A stretch of 64,000 bases of DNA from Cyclospora cayetanensis (Eukaryota; Apicomplexa; Conoidasida; Eucoccidiorida; Eimeriidae). The first letter of the stretch is position 1; every line of letters starts with the position of its first letter. Location: positions 1-64,000 of the forward strand of contig NW_020312121.1 in NCBI RefSeq assembly GCF_002999335.1. The letters are read 5' to 3'. Under the pieces are notes generated by a model. The model had not been told where the DNA came from and ran no database searches. It saw nothing but the letters and a program-made list of their open reading frames with translations. The position numbers and the translations under genes are program-made. This document shows, piece by piece, positions 26,177-39,900 of this stretch.

Positions 26177-29100
26177 GTGCTTCTTCCTGCTCAGATTCGG
26201 CAGCCACCTGCGCAGGCACGACAACCTCCTGTAAGTCTCTGTGGAGGTTCCAAGGCCGAAAGACGACAAGTCGCACAAGCTGTCGCCTCTGTCATTCTTC
26301 TGAGGGTTTTCGATGGTGCGCTTCGCACCTTGGATGCCTTGGGAAGCCCCAAGTTCATGGGCCAGCTGGAGACTGAAACAAGCCAGCATGGCCCGCACGT
26401 TACAGCAGTGAAACCGCCACAGCAGCACATGGGGAGCTCAAGAGATCACCCTGGCGAAACAACAGCACAGCAGTCCTCCTTTAGCTCAGCAGAGTCAATA
26501 TCACGGATGACTGGGGGGAAACCAACAGCGGCAATCTCCCATTCAACCACAGCGACGGCCGAAACAACCAGTGCAGGACACCCACCCGCAGGCACCACAG
26601 CAGGCACTCAACAACAACACGTCGGCCCTTTAGGGGCCCCTAAACACCCCAGTCATCCAGGGGCGCTGCAAAGGGCCTTGCAGACCACATTTGCCGAACG
26701 TGTGAAATCATTCTTCCGACAACAGCAACACTCCAGGGTGCTGCATTTCCTAGATGGAGGGCCTACCGCTTTCGGAGGAATCGCTGCCTCGGGGAGCGTC
26801 CGCAGGCGTGAGGGAGGAGCGACTGTCATGCCAAAAAAGATGCAACAACAGTTCCGGCCACGGCACGAACTGCATCAGCAACCGCAAGAACAACAGCAAC
26901 TACAAACGCCTGGCGCTGCTGCGTCTTCCAGAACTCAGCATTCAGCACGGGGGGCAGATCCTGCTGCCCGTGCATTTCATGCCCCGCACTTTGCCCCTCA
27001 GTCAGCAGATCTTATAACCGCTCAGTGGCTGCCGCTGCTCATTTCTCATGCAGCAGCGGCAGCGAGAGCAGCAGCAGACTACAACCGCAGGACGGAGCAC
27101 CCCGTTGAGGCCCTTGATGATCAGTGTGCTGCAGCTGCAAAAGCAGCCGCTGCTGCGTCAGATCGCGTTGTATCTCTCTTTTTTACAGGAGTCTCGAGTC
27201 TCTGCTTCGTCGTCGAGACAGCCAAACCCCTGGCAGTATCCTCACCAGCAGCAGCTGCACTAGAAGCACCAGCAGGAAAAGCACACGAGGCTTGGGAGCA
27301 GCAAACACAGCGCAGGTTGCATCTTACTTTCTCGGTAGATAAACTTTTTTGCCAGCGTAAGCTGCTGCTCTACCTGTTCCGACGACGTATTTGCGTTCCC
27401 AGCACTCAGACTTTTAATTTTTCTCATTTGCGTGCTGCTTTTCCTTTTGATGTAATGAAAAACGTTGTGTGGCTGTGTGCTATAGCGTTCTGCCTGTCTC
27501 TGTCGGTGAAACTCCCCTCCGTGCACTTGCTGCGCGTGTAAAAAGACACCATCTCAAGTGCACATGCATGTTGCTGCATGTGCTGCTCTAATTCCGTGTA
27601 GCCGGATGCCTTCCATTGATGTCTGCCGTCACCCCCGAAGAAAAGGAACCGTTTGCCTCCTCCGAAGGCTTCTTACGCCGGCTAGTTTTGCAGCTGGTTC
27701 CCCAGTGGCTGCGCATTGTGTCTGCGCATCCATCACCGCACTTGGAAGCCCCTCCAAAGTCCCCTCGAGAGCAACAGCCAGAGGGGTGGCAGCGGTGTGC
27801 CCATCAGCCCCCGCAAAGGCAAGAAAGCAGCAACGACGAGGACGCCCCTAATCTATGCAGCGCAGCCATTGGCAAGAACAAGGGCAGCCACAACGAGGAC
27901 GGCAAAAGCAGCACGCCTTCTCAGCTGCCTGTAGCGTCTGCGCTGCATGCGGCCCTGCAGTCTCACGTGAAGAAGGCTTCAGGGTCTCTTTGTGTCGTGG
28001 AATTTATGTCTGCTGCTGCGCTGACGGAAGGAACACTCCTCGACGGGGGCGGAGGTGTGCTCCAACAGCAGTAATCCTCCTGCTGCTGCTGCTGTTGTTG
28101 GCGTGCTTAGCTTTGGGAAAGCCGGCATGATGGCGTCGTCCGCCGATGTCAGCAGGAGTCTAACACTTCTAGCGCTTGCTGATGCAGGCTTGCCCTCTCT
28201 TCGTATCAATTGGGTCCGCATGTCTTCTATAGCATCAAACGCAGCACTCGTTGCTATAGCAAGCCTGTGTCTGCTGATGTGCCTCAGAGGAAGCACCTGC
28301 GCATGCCGCCCTGCTGGCTTGCCTCGCCGAAATCCTGCCCCCCAAGTCGAAAGCCCTCTCCTGTCGCAGTGGCATCCGCAAAAGCACGGACTGGAAAATC
28401 AGCAGTGGCGATAAAAGCAACAGTGGCGTCGGCAAAGATAGCAACGTTAGCTCTGAGGAAGCGGTGCGCGGTCTAGCAGCTAAAGACGTAGAGGTACCTC
28501 CCAAAGGCCTCGAGAGCCCTAGGAACCATGAGGAAGGACAGGAGCTTCCGCGAGCAACCCCCAGTGGCTTGAAGGCTTTGGAGGAGGACTACCACCTTCT
28601 AGGAGTCTCGATCGGCAGTTTAAAGATCTACAACAAGAAAATCAGGTGTCCTCAGACCCTACACCTTGCGCACTGGAACTAAGCACTTGAGTATCTCCTA
28701 TTCCGCATGTTACTGCGCGTTCTGAGTGCGTCTAGGACGCATGCTTGAGCTTCGAAATCTGGAATTTTCGTGTGGGTGTTTTCCAGGAACCTCCTCGCCC
28801 TTCCAACGATGTGGCAACAACAAAACCAACAAGCCCACGAACAAGCTTTGCTTCACCAGCAGCAGCAAAATACTGACACTGTGGCAGCGTCTCCAGCACC
28901 CAGAAACGCTTCTTCCGATGCCCTGGGAGCTCTTTATGAGGATTCAGTCTCGAGGGAGGAAGAGACTGCTCTCGAGGGATGCGCTGCGGAGGCTTGCAGC
29001 CTCATATCTGAGGGGCCGAGTTTTAGCAGCCTACCTTGGGAAAGCGCATACCACGAACCCCGAGGTTGCTGCCAGTGCTGTTTTGCCGTCTTTCGATGCT

Positions 29101-32100
29101 TTTCACGCAAAACTCCCTGCAACGCGAAGGCGTGCTGCCGCCTTCGCAGTGCTGCCGCTGCCCTGAACAGTTTCGCTGCTGTGGGAGTAACCGAGCACGA
29201 CAACAATATGCAGCTGCTAATGCATCCAACTCTTGGCTTACTGCTGCCGCATGACATGGCAAGCTTGGCCTTTCCACTGCTTTCCTGCTCTTGGTGCCGC
29301 AATTGGTGCTCCCGCTGTAGCGGTTTGTGCCCTGACGGCCTTCCATTACCTGCGTTGATCCGGTGGTTTTCTCTGGAGGTACTCCTGCATTTGCAAGCGC
29401 TGCTAAGACCTCTAATGCCTCGATGCTGAGAGAGACTTCAGCACTTTGTTGGGCTGCGCTCCAGGTCAAGGTGGCGTCACTCGAAGAGGCACGCTCGCTG
29501 CTGGACTACCTTAGCTACTTACGGGGTGTTGAGGGGTCAGGAGGCCCCCTTGGATCCCCCGGAATGCATGAAGGGGCGCACTATGTATATTTTCTGCGCA
29601 TCGCCCGTGTAAGTCCTGACTGCTCGCTGAAGGCATTGCACCGTTGGCAAGATCTCCCCAGTGCATAGCAAGGAAAGCATCAGGCAGCAGCACCGTGCTG
29701 GGTGGGCTTCTGCTTTCTCTGCAGCTGCTGAGCAACGGCGCTGTTGCTTATAACGACATCTACTACTGCCTTTTGGCCCCCCCCACAGCGCTGCACATGC
29801 CTTTACTCCCGAGCGCCATGCAGCGGGAAAGAGACTCCCAGGAGGGTGGTTACCCCACAGGAGACACCGCACCGTTTTGCGCGTCCTGGCTCGACGTACG
29901 GGCTCCCTTGCCCCTTCAGCTTGCACAGCCCCCACAAAGCCTCACACTACGACGCTAGAATCCTGAATCTTGGAAGCATTTGCGTTTTGTGCGTTACTTT
30001 AGACGCTGCCGTCGATGCAGCTTCCAGGTGCTGCAGGACCAGGGCAAACTGCAGCGAAAACAACTTGCGGCGGGAGCAAACTCGGATGGCTTCTCCGCAT
30101 GCTTCTCGAGCTCGCCACCCACACCATAGTCCGCATACCCCAAACTCCCAGATTCAAATCCTTGGCCTCAGGTGCCAGCAACGGCAGGTGATGGCTTGGA
30201 ATTACCGGAAGGATGCACACTGGGCTCTACACAGAGTACCACGAAGTATGCGTGCTACTCCTGCTGATGCGCCGCAGATAGTTACTGGAATCAACTCCCC
30301 GGATAGCCTGGAAGATTCTTTCCTTTCGTTGCAGGCTGCAGAGGAGCTCCGTTGTTTTACTCGCAAGTTGTAAGCTCATTCCCTGCCCTCGATCAGTCCC
30401 CAAAGAGGCTTTTAGCCGCTGCCAGGAAAGCTGCCTCATCCTTGGCGGCTCAACGGTCTGTATGATGAGGGATTCGGAAGAAAAACGAGGTCTCTGCTGT
30501 GTCTAGGTGTGCGTTTCTCTAAGGACTGAGCAGCCTTCAACGCACCACCGGAGCGTTGCTCAAGCAGTAGGTCTTCTTGTCACCGAGGCCTTCATACAGC
30601 AACGAATCCAGAGCAAAGAGCAACAAGATGCATTGCACGTGAGTTCGGTTTGCTCACGGGGCGCTAAAGTGCAAGCGGCAGGCACGTGGGCTCTAGGCCA
30701 ATACAGAGAAATAACTCCAAAGGCTCAGCGTGTAGAGGCTTGATTGCCGCGCAGTCGCTATTTCTTAGAGCCTCAAGTTTAGGGTTTGTGTTTACGGGGG
30801 CATGCGGTGCCTTCCCTCATGATAAAATCCCTTTAAACCGCAGATTTTCAAGCTCAAGATTATATTATTTGGCTTAAGGCCTACGTATTACTTGCAGCCG
30901 GAGGCCTTGCAGAGACTGCGGGCGGCCTCTGCCATGGCCTCCCCACTGTCCATCTCCTCGTTGCTCTTGCTGACCAGAAGCTGTTCTGGAGGCAACCCCT
31001 CATGTTCTCGGCTGTCTAAAAGCCCCTTGGCAACGCCCCCACAGAGGAACTCTGCAGAGCCAGAAAATACAATGGAACCACTCGAAACTCCCTCTGTAGA
31101 GCAGCAAGACCAGAACCACGAAAACAGCTGCAAAGGCATCTTAGAAGGCCTAGCAGCACCCCTCGATGCCGTGAATCAGCTGCTGCAGCTGTCTAGATGC
31201 GCTGCTTTCTTGATAGCCCCATCAGCTGCAGGCAGAACAGCGGCTTTGAGACGTTTATTTCAGGCCCTAAAAGGCCTCGACCTTGCGGCGCCTCCAGGGC
31301 AGTATTCCTTTGGCGAGAAGCCTGAAGGCAGTAGCCAATCCCGATATGCCTGCAGCAAAGGCAACCTCTGCTGCAGCAATGACACGGTAGCAAGCAGGAG
31401 AACTAGCTGTCCTGCAGACGTCTTTGCTGGACCCTCAGGAGGCCGCAAACTGACGTTTCAAAAACCTAACTTCCATCTTGAAGTCATTAGCGGGGTATGC
31501 TTCAGTGCTTGCACACACTCGGCACAAAAACCCCCAGGGGGGTACAGAGACTGGTGCAAGCCATGCTAATGCCTGGAGGCTGCGGCAATCATCCTCGAAC
31601 TCTGTGCAGCGAATCTGGTGTTTTTACGTGTCATCGGTTGCACGCCTGCGCCTCCATTCCTATCATGTGTCGAGAAAGTGGAGACCTGTAAGGTCCTGTT
31701 CTGGCTCTTGTTACTGCTACAGCTGGGAAGCCCCTCTATCTTCTATTGCATTCCCACGGCCGTGAAGAGTCTGCGCGTGCCCGTTGGCAGAAGAGGCTCC
31801 AGAGATCCCCCTGTCCACTTTGAGGTTTCGCATCAGTCGCACATGTTTGTGGGGGCAGAGAAGGACTTTTGTCAGATAGGGGTTAAAAGCCCAGGCCTCC
31901 CCGTCATCTTGCTGTCGCTTCACGCTCACAGACACGGTACCAAGGCGCATCCGCAGCCCTCAGTCACAGCCACTTGCCTCTTTGGTGGTGTCGCAGCACC
32001 TGCTGGAGTTGCTGCTGCTGCGGCTGCGGGCGTAGAGAGCGCTGTAACTGCAGCCACAGCAGCAGCAGCAGCAGAGGCAACCTTAGGGCCCCCTCGTTTC

Positions 32101-33544
32101 GGTGTTTTGGTGGCTTCGCCATTCACACCCGAAGCTGGAGGTCCTCGCAAGGAGCTAAGCGTGAACGCCGAGCAAGCACGAAGGGCGTCTGCAAGATGCG
32201 TTCCGCAAGACACGCAGCAGCAGCTGCAGCCGCTGTCGAAGGAGAAGGTTAAAGCGCTAGACGCTCCTGGAAAAAAATGTGCCGAGGCGCTCGAGAATGC
32301 CTGTGAAGAACTGGGTGAAAGCAGTCTCTGGGGACCTGAGGGTTGGATGTTGCGTTGTCTACAATGCTGGGAGTCTGTTGACTTGCTGCATGGGGAGGCG
32401 CTTGTGTTGCTGCTCCGGCCTCATGTCCTGGTTATCCGTTTGTTCGAGAAAAGCAAAGAAGAAAGAGACATCGCAGCGGCCGCAGCACGAGGGCTCACGC
32501 GATCACAGCGTAGAGCGATCATGTATACTTCCCTGATGGTATTGCCTTGGAAAATCGAACCTCCTTCTGTCTGCTTATCCTTTTTCCTGCCTGATCACGC
32601 CAGAGTCCTCATCCTCGCATTTTTTATTTCATCTACTCCCACCTGTCCGTTCGTCTACGCACAGCCGGTGCCGAACTCTTTCTGTGGGTGTATGTTACTC
32701 TGTGTGGATATGTTCTGCTTGCTCGAATCCCCCTTCACTCCCCGCCGTGAAAACCACCTTATCAATCCCTTTCTATGTGCATACCCCTGCGCCTGCCCTT
32801 ACAGACTTGCGGGGCCGCATGCAGACGTTCTGCTGGTTGCCTCCTTTTCTGCGTTGTTTCCCGCAGAGGGCCTTTCTCCGTCGATTTCCATTGCACCCAC
32901 AGCTGCTCCAGGATTTTTTGCGACAGAGCCTGCGCTCTGAGAAAGCCCTAGCCATCCGACTGGCGAGACCCTTCAGCCACCTGTCTCTCTTCCGTCAGTT
33001 TGATAGTTTCGCTTTCTGTCTCGCTAGCTGTTGTCACTGACTCCTCTCTTTGCCCACCCACGTGTTTACCCTTCCGCTGTTTCTCCCTCTCTTGTTCTTC
33101 CCACCCTTGTTCTCCCTGCCTGTTCGCCCTCACGGCGCTTGTTCTCCGCCTTTTTCTGCAGTTTCCGGTGCTTGTGTCATCCTCCTCTGCCGCAGAGACA
33201 GGGCACCCTCTGCAGCGCGAGCAGCTGCTACAGCTTCAAGGCCTTTCTCTGCTCTGTTCCCAGACAGCCGACCTCCTTCAGAGCATTGCGGAGGCAACCA
33301 ACAAGCACCGGCCGCAAGGCCAGCACCACATAGCCTTTGTACCGACGCTGATCTCGAGGCACCTTTCAAAGGAATGCTCTGAAGACGTAAAAGGGGGCGA
33401 ACTCTGCCGAGGTCCAAGTGAAGCACTGGTAAGGGAGGCCGAGTGGATGAGGAGTTTTCTACCCCAACTCACCCTGCTGTTTTACCGTGTAGCAGTGCAC
33501 CTGGGTAAACGAGCCAGCACGAGTAGGAGAATAACAGCCTTCCG
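26177..33544 (+). CDS. Large multi-exon hypothetical protein (N-terminal block), unrecognised
   Basis: Plus-strand coding character runs through this interval in several frames broken by likely introns. The clearest segments are: 26250-27330 (Gln/Ala/Thr-rich), 27616-28074 (starting with charged TPEEKEPF and an amphipathic stretch), about 28285-28643 (ending GSLKIYNKK), 28800-29430, about 29680-29955, 30890-31570, 31740-32560 and 33150-33540. I recognise no domain. Many segments are Gln-, Ala- or Ser-rich. I could not build a complete phase-consistent chain, so the start near 26177 and the outer limits are approximate. It may be the 5' half of the gene that continues to 41871, or a separate gene. 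Confidence 0.5.
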
Positions 33545-33933
33545 TGTTTTCTAAAGGGTCCTGCGAAGGAGCCCTCTCCTTAGGTCGCCTTCCCATTTTC
33601 CTTGAAGCGCCACCAGCCTAAGCCTTTTCGACTCCTTTGGGGTTATTCCACCCCTTCCCAGTAGGGTGAAGTCCGACAAAAAGCCATATGCAGTTGCAAT
33701 CTTCTTTATTACTCTGTCCTACCTTAGGTGGTGCGCGTTACTGTGGGATCTCCTCCGCGCCACCTCACGACATGGAGTATCGAGCAAACCTTGTGAGCTC
33801 TTGGCACCATCAAAGCCCTCTTCTAGCTTGAAACTCCGTCACAAAACCTGTTCTGAAGGACATTCACCTTGTGAGAATTATGTCAGACGTAAAGAAGTAT
33901 CAATTTGGTGCAGTGAACCTGCGTTAGACGGAA

Positions 33934-36900
33934 TTGAATGGCATTGAGGGGATCCGTTTGCGTCGTTTTAACCCGTTCAGATACTTTTCTGAGGCTCTGT
34001 ACCGTCTAGCTGAGACGCTTTTCGAGTTTCATGATGCAGCTACAGCAGCAGCACACGATAAAAAAGACACCTTGAGCACACAGCAACAGTGCTACGGCTA
34101 CCGGCATCAGCAAGAAAAGGAACACCAAACCCCCGCACTTTTTGAACATCAGCAGCAAACTGATTTCCACCCTGGGAGTCCGACAACGGTAGTAGGACTC
34201 CTGCTGTCATTTCTGGAGTCTCAGAATCAAACCCCACAATATTTAGAGGCATTCATGCAAGTATTTACTGCAGCTTGCAAAGGACACCCTGACACCCAAC
34301 AAGAGCAGCAAACCCACACTTCTGAGCAGCAGCAACAACAACAAAAGAGTGCGCGAGGATCGCACGATCGGCAACATGCAATGGAGAACTCCCCTATAGA
34401 GGAGCGTTCCCCCCAAAAAGAGCTCTCAGAGCACTGCAGCTCTCAATCAGCAGATGCTCAAGTGCCTTTGAGCGACATCCAAGCCACTATCGCTGCGCGG
34501 ATGCTGCAGTATCTACATGCTGCGACTGTGAGGCCGCGTTGTCTGCCTGTCGGCTAGATGAGCCTTGCTTTCTCGAGGACGCTTTGTAGTAGTTCGGAAG
34601 TGGAGCCACTCACGCTGCAGGTAGCGCAATGCCCTTGTCGTCACTGCTGTAGCTGTCTGGCTGCGTTGAGTATTTGCATGCAGACACCTTTATCTCCAGT
34701 CAGCTTAGAAGGTCTCCTGGCCTGCGCAGAGGCCCCAGAGTCAGTTGCCCCCCCTCAACTGCGTGAAATCCCTCCTGGCCACCTGCAGGATGCTGCGAAA
34801 CTCACACCGGAGAGAGGGGCCTCTGATGGAGCGAAATCCTGCATGTCAAGCTCGTCGGCAACACCCACCCGAGGATCGATTGATACACAGTATCCCCCTG
34901 AGGGCCTACCCAAGGCTCTAACTGAGCATCAACTGGAGTCCTCCCCTTCCCTACGTGCTGAGCGCAGCGGCAACAGTCATAGCAGTAGGGACGCAGACAC
35001 TGACTCTGATAACACCTTAGCCTCTTCTCTCAACGAGCCCTCTAGAGGCCAAGAGGCCTTTCTCGCACGCGACGAGTTTGCACAAGCAGCAAAGTCTGTC
35101 CCCTTCCCTAAGCTTGCAGAAGAGGCATCTTTTCAAAAGGCCAACAACGAGTGCCGCATGGCATTAGGCGACCTTCAAAGACCGGCTTCGAGCGCAAAGC
35201 CTTTGTCTATCCAGGGAGGCTGTACGCCCTTAGACGGCTCCCCCTTCACAACTGCACCGCATGCGGACCAGACCCTTTTCCTGCCTGCAGTGCCACAAGA
35301 GCCGCATGTACATGAGGCAGGCCTGTTGTCTCCTAGGAATTCTTCGGCATTTTGCTCCCTCTCCTCATCCTTGGATGGGGACTCGTTCTTCGAAGATTTT
35401 GTAGAAGGTAACCAGGAGGGATCTCAGGCCGCCGTGGCATCGGAGGTGGAGCCCCTCGTGAAGGTAACAGGATACAAAGAAACTTCCAGCCTACTGCACT
35501 CAGAGGCGCAGCTCCACGATACTTTTACACTGTTTCTAGAACAGCGTGAGCAACAGCAGGGGCAGCAACATCGGCACGTCGGCGCAGACTCCAATCAAGA
35601 CGCTGGTGTGGGGGATCCAGAAGGGAATGCCGTCTCTATTCGTGCCGGCAGTGTGGCATTAGCAGCAAAGCCATCAGACGCCTTTGCTGAAGCTGGCAAA
35701 TTGGTGCGCAAAGCAGAAAGAAAAACTTGGGCTTCAACTCAGAATGCAGAGCTCGAGGGCATGCATACCCATGCAACAGCCGAGAGGATCACTGGACAAG
35801 CCTCTGCAGCAGCAAAAGCAGTGCGGCCACCACCAACGCAAGCTCTACCAAGAAGCGTAATATCAGCAGGAACAGAAAAGACGCACGCCGGGCACCTTGA
35901 ACCATCTAGTGGTGCAGTGTCACAAGGTTCAAACGCAGCGGCGATGCCTGCAGGTGGAACGTCAGCAGCACAGGCATTGGACACCGACGCAGCACAAAAC
36001 GTATGTGCAGCACCACCTGCACTGAAATTACCAGAAGTTTTTCTGGCAGATGCACCAGATACAACGGAGAGGGCAGGTGCAAAAGGTTATACGACACACA
36101 TCGGAACATCATCGATCCGCTCAGCAGTACATGCACTACCCTTTGAAGACATAGCGATAGGAGGGGACCCGACTGCTGCTGAAGCAGCAAGAGCTAATTC
36201 AGCTGAATCAGCCGTTGTCGAAGCAAAAGCCGCGGCAGCAGCAGCAGGGTGCGCACAACAAGCTAAGGAAAGGGTAGTTGACACAGTGGCAGCGTCAAGC
36301 GCAATGCTAAGAGCAACAACGGACGCCACCCCGGCTGCAGGAGCAGCAGTTGCTACTGCCGCAGAGTCAGAGTCTATGAAGAAGGCAGTTGTAGCGAACG
36401 CAGTAACCGTCCCGCGTCTAGCTCCTCGAGTAGCTGCATTAGTATCAGTAGTAGAAGCAGCCGCAGTATCGACAGTTGCTGCGATGGCCAAGGCCACAAC
36501 ACCGAATGCTATTGGCACAGCAGCAGTAGCAGAAGCCGCGGCAGCGAACAACGCAGCAGCAGAGGATACGGCGTCAGAAGCAGCCACACCGGCTACAGTG
36601 CCTGAAAAAACAAAGAGGGAGGCAGAATCAAAAGGCGCACATACCAGCAGCGTCGCAGGTGTACCAGAAAGACCCGCAGCAACGGCAGCAGCAATAGGAG
36701 AAAGAGTAGCCACAGATTCGACAGCAGGCGCATCGGCGTCAATGAAGGCATATGTATCAGCAAAGAAAGCAGTAGAAGCAAGTCAGCTCCTTGCTTCAGC
36801 GGCAGCAGCAGCAATTGCAGGCCGGCGTCAGGCATCTGAGGCCACAGCAGATGCTACCGCATTTGCTGATGCAGCTGCCAGCAAGGCACTCGAGGCAGTA

Positions 36901-39900
36901 GCAAGTGCTCAAAAGTGCACTGACGCAGAGTTTCGCTGTGTGGCTGCTGCGGAGGTGGCAGAAGCTGCAGCTGAGCGATCCACTGCAACAGCGCATGACG
37001 TCGCTTCTCTCTTGATGCTGGTAGCCGCAGCAGAACAGCGACTCCAGGCTCTGGTCACTGCTGCACGCGCCTCGGAGCAAGCTGCTGCTTGCAGCAGAAG
37101 CGCGGCTGAAGCAGCATCAGCACATGCTGCTGATGCTGCTGCCGATGCTGAAAAACAAGACCAAGAAGCAGACGCTTATAAAGGGGCTGCCAAAAGTGCT
37201 GCGTTAGCAGCACAAGAAGCAGCGAATATTGCGTATGGCATAGTAGCAGAGATCGAACAGCAAGCTGCTACTGCTTTTGCTACGCTTCAACGAGCTCAAA
37301 CAGAAGCTGAGGTTGCCTACGGAGAACTGAAAGCAGCATCGAAACAAGAAGAGACTAAGATAAAGGAATTATCGTCGGCAGCCGCAGTAATAGCTGCTGA
37401 ATTGCAGGCACAGAGGGAGACTGCCACAGTGCATGTTGCCGAGAGCAGGCTGCACGTGGAGGCAGCTGCTGCAGCTGCAGCTGCTGCCGCACAGAAGCAG
37501 CACAGGGTTGAGGACTCCGAAGTAGTGGTGCAGGCTACTGTGCGCGTTGTGCAAGAAGCGGCAGAAGCTGCTTCAGGATGTGTCTCAGCAGCCGAGAAAC
37601 ACCATAGAGCGTGTGAAGAAGCAGCTCGGCGTGCATTGCAGGCAGCAGCAGCAGCTAATGCTGCTGCCGCGGAGCTTCATATGCACAAAGAAGAAGCCGC
37701 TACAAATGCTGCGAGGACCCGAAACCACTGGGAGGTTGCAGCAATGCACTGCGCTGGTGTGGAGCAACACCTGCTAGATGCTGCTACAGATGCAAAGCAG
37801 GTGCAAGAGCATGCAATTGCTGTCACAACAGCTGCCACCACTGCCGCAGACCAGTTGCAGCACGTAAAAGATTCAGGGAACCTGGCCAGAGCTGCTGCTG
37901 CCGCAGCGCAGGAAGCTTCTGACGTTGCGGCTGGCATTGTGGCAGGCTTACAGCAGAAGCAAGCTGCTGCTACTGCTATCATAGAAGGACCACACGACGC
38001 TCAAAAACAGAAAGGCCGCGGTGCTGGAGGCCATTCAAAAAGCCCGCAACACAAGGAAGCAGCTACGGCAGCTGCTGCGGCAATGCAGCACTCCAGGTTA
38101 ACCACTTCAAGGGAAGCTGCTGAACTGCAGCAGCACGGGAAGACAGGAGCGGCAGCAACAGAAGAGATAGAAGAATGGAGGCAGGCTGAAACTCGTGTGG
38201 AAAACCGAGAGAAAGTCACATCGGCTGCAGCTTTTGCTGCCACAATTGCAGCAGAGCGGTCCCCGAAGCAGCTTTCGCAAGCATCCGGTGAGCCACAGTC
38301 TGCTGCCTTGGCTACGCATGCAGCTGGCAAAGCTGCTTCTCTGTCCCCAGAAGGCCCCAGGCACCCGCATGCGACTCATATAAAGCAGGTGCTTCAGCAA
38401 GCTTCAACAGCCTCAGATGGAGCGCGTTCCGAGCACGAAGAATGGGTTCCCAAGTGTGGAGTTAGCAAACCGACAGAAAACGCATCAGGTACTCATCTGC
38501 AGGATGAGGCAGCTAAGTGCGCAGCGACAGTAGCACAGCAGCACATGCAAGCGGCAGAGGGAAGTGCCGCTGCAGCGGAAGCATCGGCGTTGCGTTGCGT
38601 TGAGATTGAAACTCAGTTGCGCTGTCTCGCTGATAAAGCTGCAGCAGGAGCAGCATCAGACCGGTTGATGCTAAAGGAAGCCTTCCAGGCTGTGGTAACC
38701 GCGGCAGCTCGCTCCCAGAAGCACGTAGAGGCCCTCTGCGCTGCAACAGAAGAAGCGACAACGGAGGTGCTTCAACACCGGAAGAGCCTGAGTGTGGCAA
38801 GAAACCAAGCGCTTGCAGCGGCAGCAGAAGCAAAAGAGGCAGCTGCAGCTGCCACGGCTGCTGTGGGGGCCACCCAAGCAGCTGAACTGATGGCGACGAG
38901 AGGGGCAGCAGCAGCGGCATCTGCGGCTGATGCATCGTTGCAGGCCGCTGAGCAAATCAGGTTGGCTGTGGAGTCAGTCCAGGAGGCAGGCGAGTTTGCA
39001 GACCCTGCAAAAGCCGCAGCAGAAGCAGCGGTGACAGCAGCAGAGAGCGCCTCAGCCGCCAAGGCAGCGGCTGCCATTGCTGCCGCGCAAGCCGCAAGCA
39101 GTCAAGAAGCTAGCAAGACTGCGACTCGCGGGGCAGTAGCGTCTTTAAAGGCAGCAGACACCGCAGTGAGAGCCGAGCGCGTAGCCGCCGAGCAGCTTGG
39201 CATGGTTGTTGTTGCCACGTCACATATCTCGCAGAAGGTCTCCCTCATCCTCTCCCATAGAGAGGGCGCCTCGACTGCGACGGCCAACCCAAATGCAGCA
39301 GGAGTCAGCACTGGCAAGCTCACTATTGGGGCCTCCGGCAAGAAACCGCATCTGATACCTCCAGATGGAGCCGGTGTTGTGGTGGAGATTAGGAGTGCGT
39401 CGAAGGGAGTTGAAGGCAGGCAGCAAAAGCTGAATCATTCCGCTAAGCGTCCTGGCGCTCCTGGTACGTCGAATGAAGTGGTCGCAGCGAAAAGCAGCGG
39501 CAGCAGGCCCTCATGCTGGACGCGCCTTCCTGCTCTACCTGCCGAACCTTCTGGCAGCACCTGTACAGCGGGAGACTCTGCAATAGATATCTCTCAGCGG
39601 TCCCATACCAGCGTTATCAAAAATACGGAGAGCAGAAGCAACAACAACAGCAGTACTAGGAGCAGCGAAAATAACAAGCAGGCAACTCGAGGTGTGGTCA
39701 TTGCGAGGGTTCGGCAGCCTCAGACGACACATACGAAGGGTATAATGGCTCCTGTAATGGAGCCTAGTCGTTCTACCGTTAGCCCTGCTGTTACTGCTGC
39801 TTCGGCGCTTCGGGTCGAATCTAGCAGCGTCTTAAGCTTAGAAAGCTCAAGCAGCTGCAGTAAGCGGATATATCAGCACAAAAGAGGTCGCAGCGAAGAA

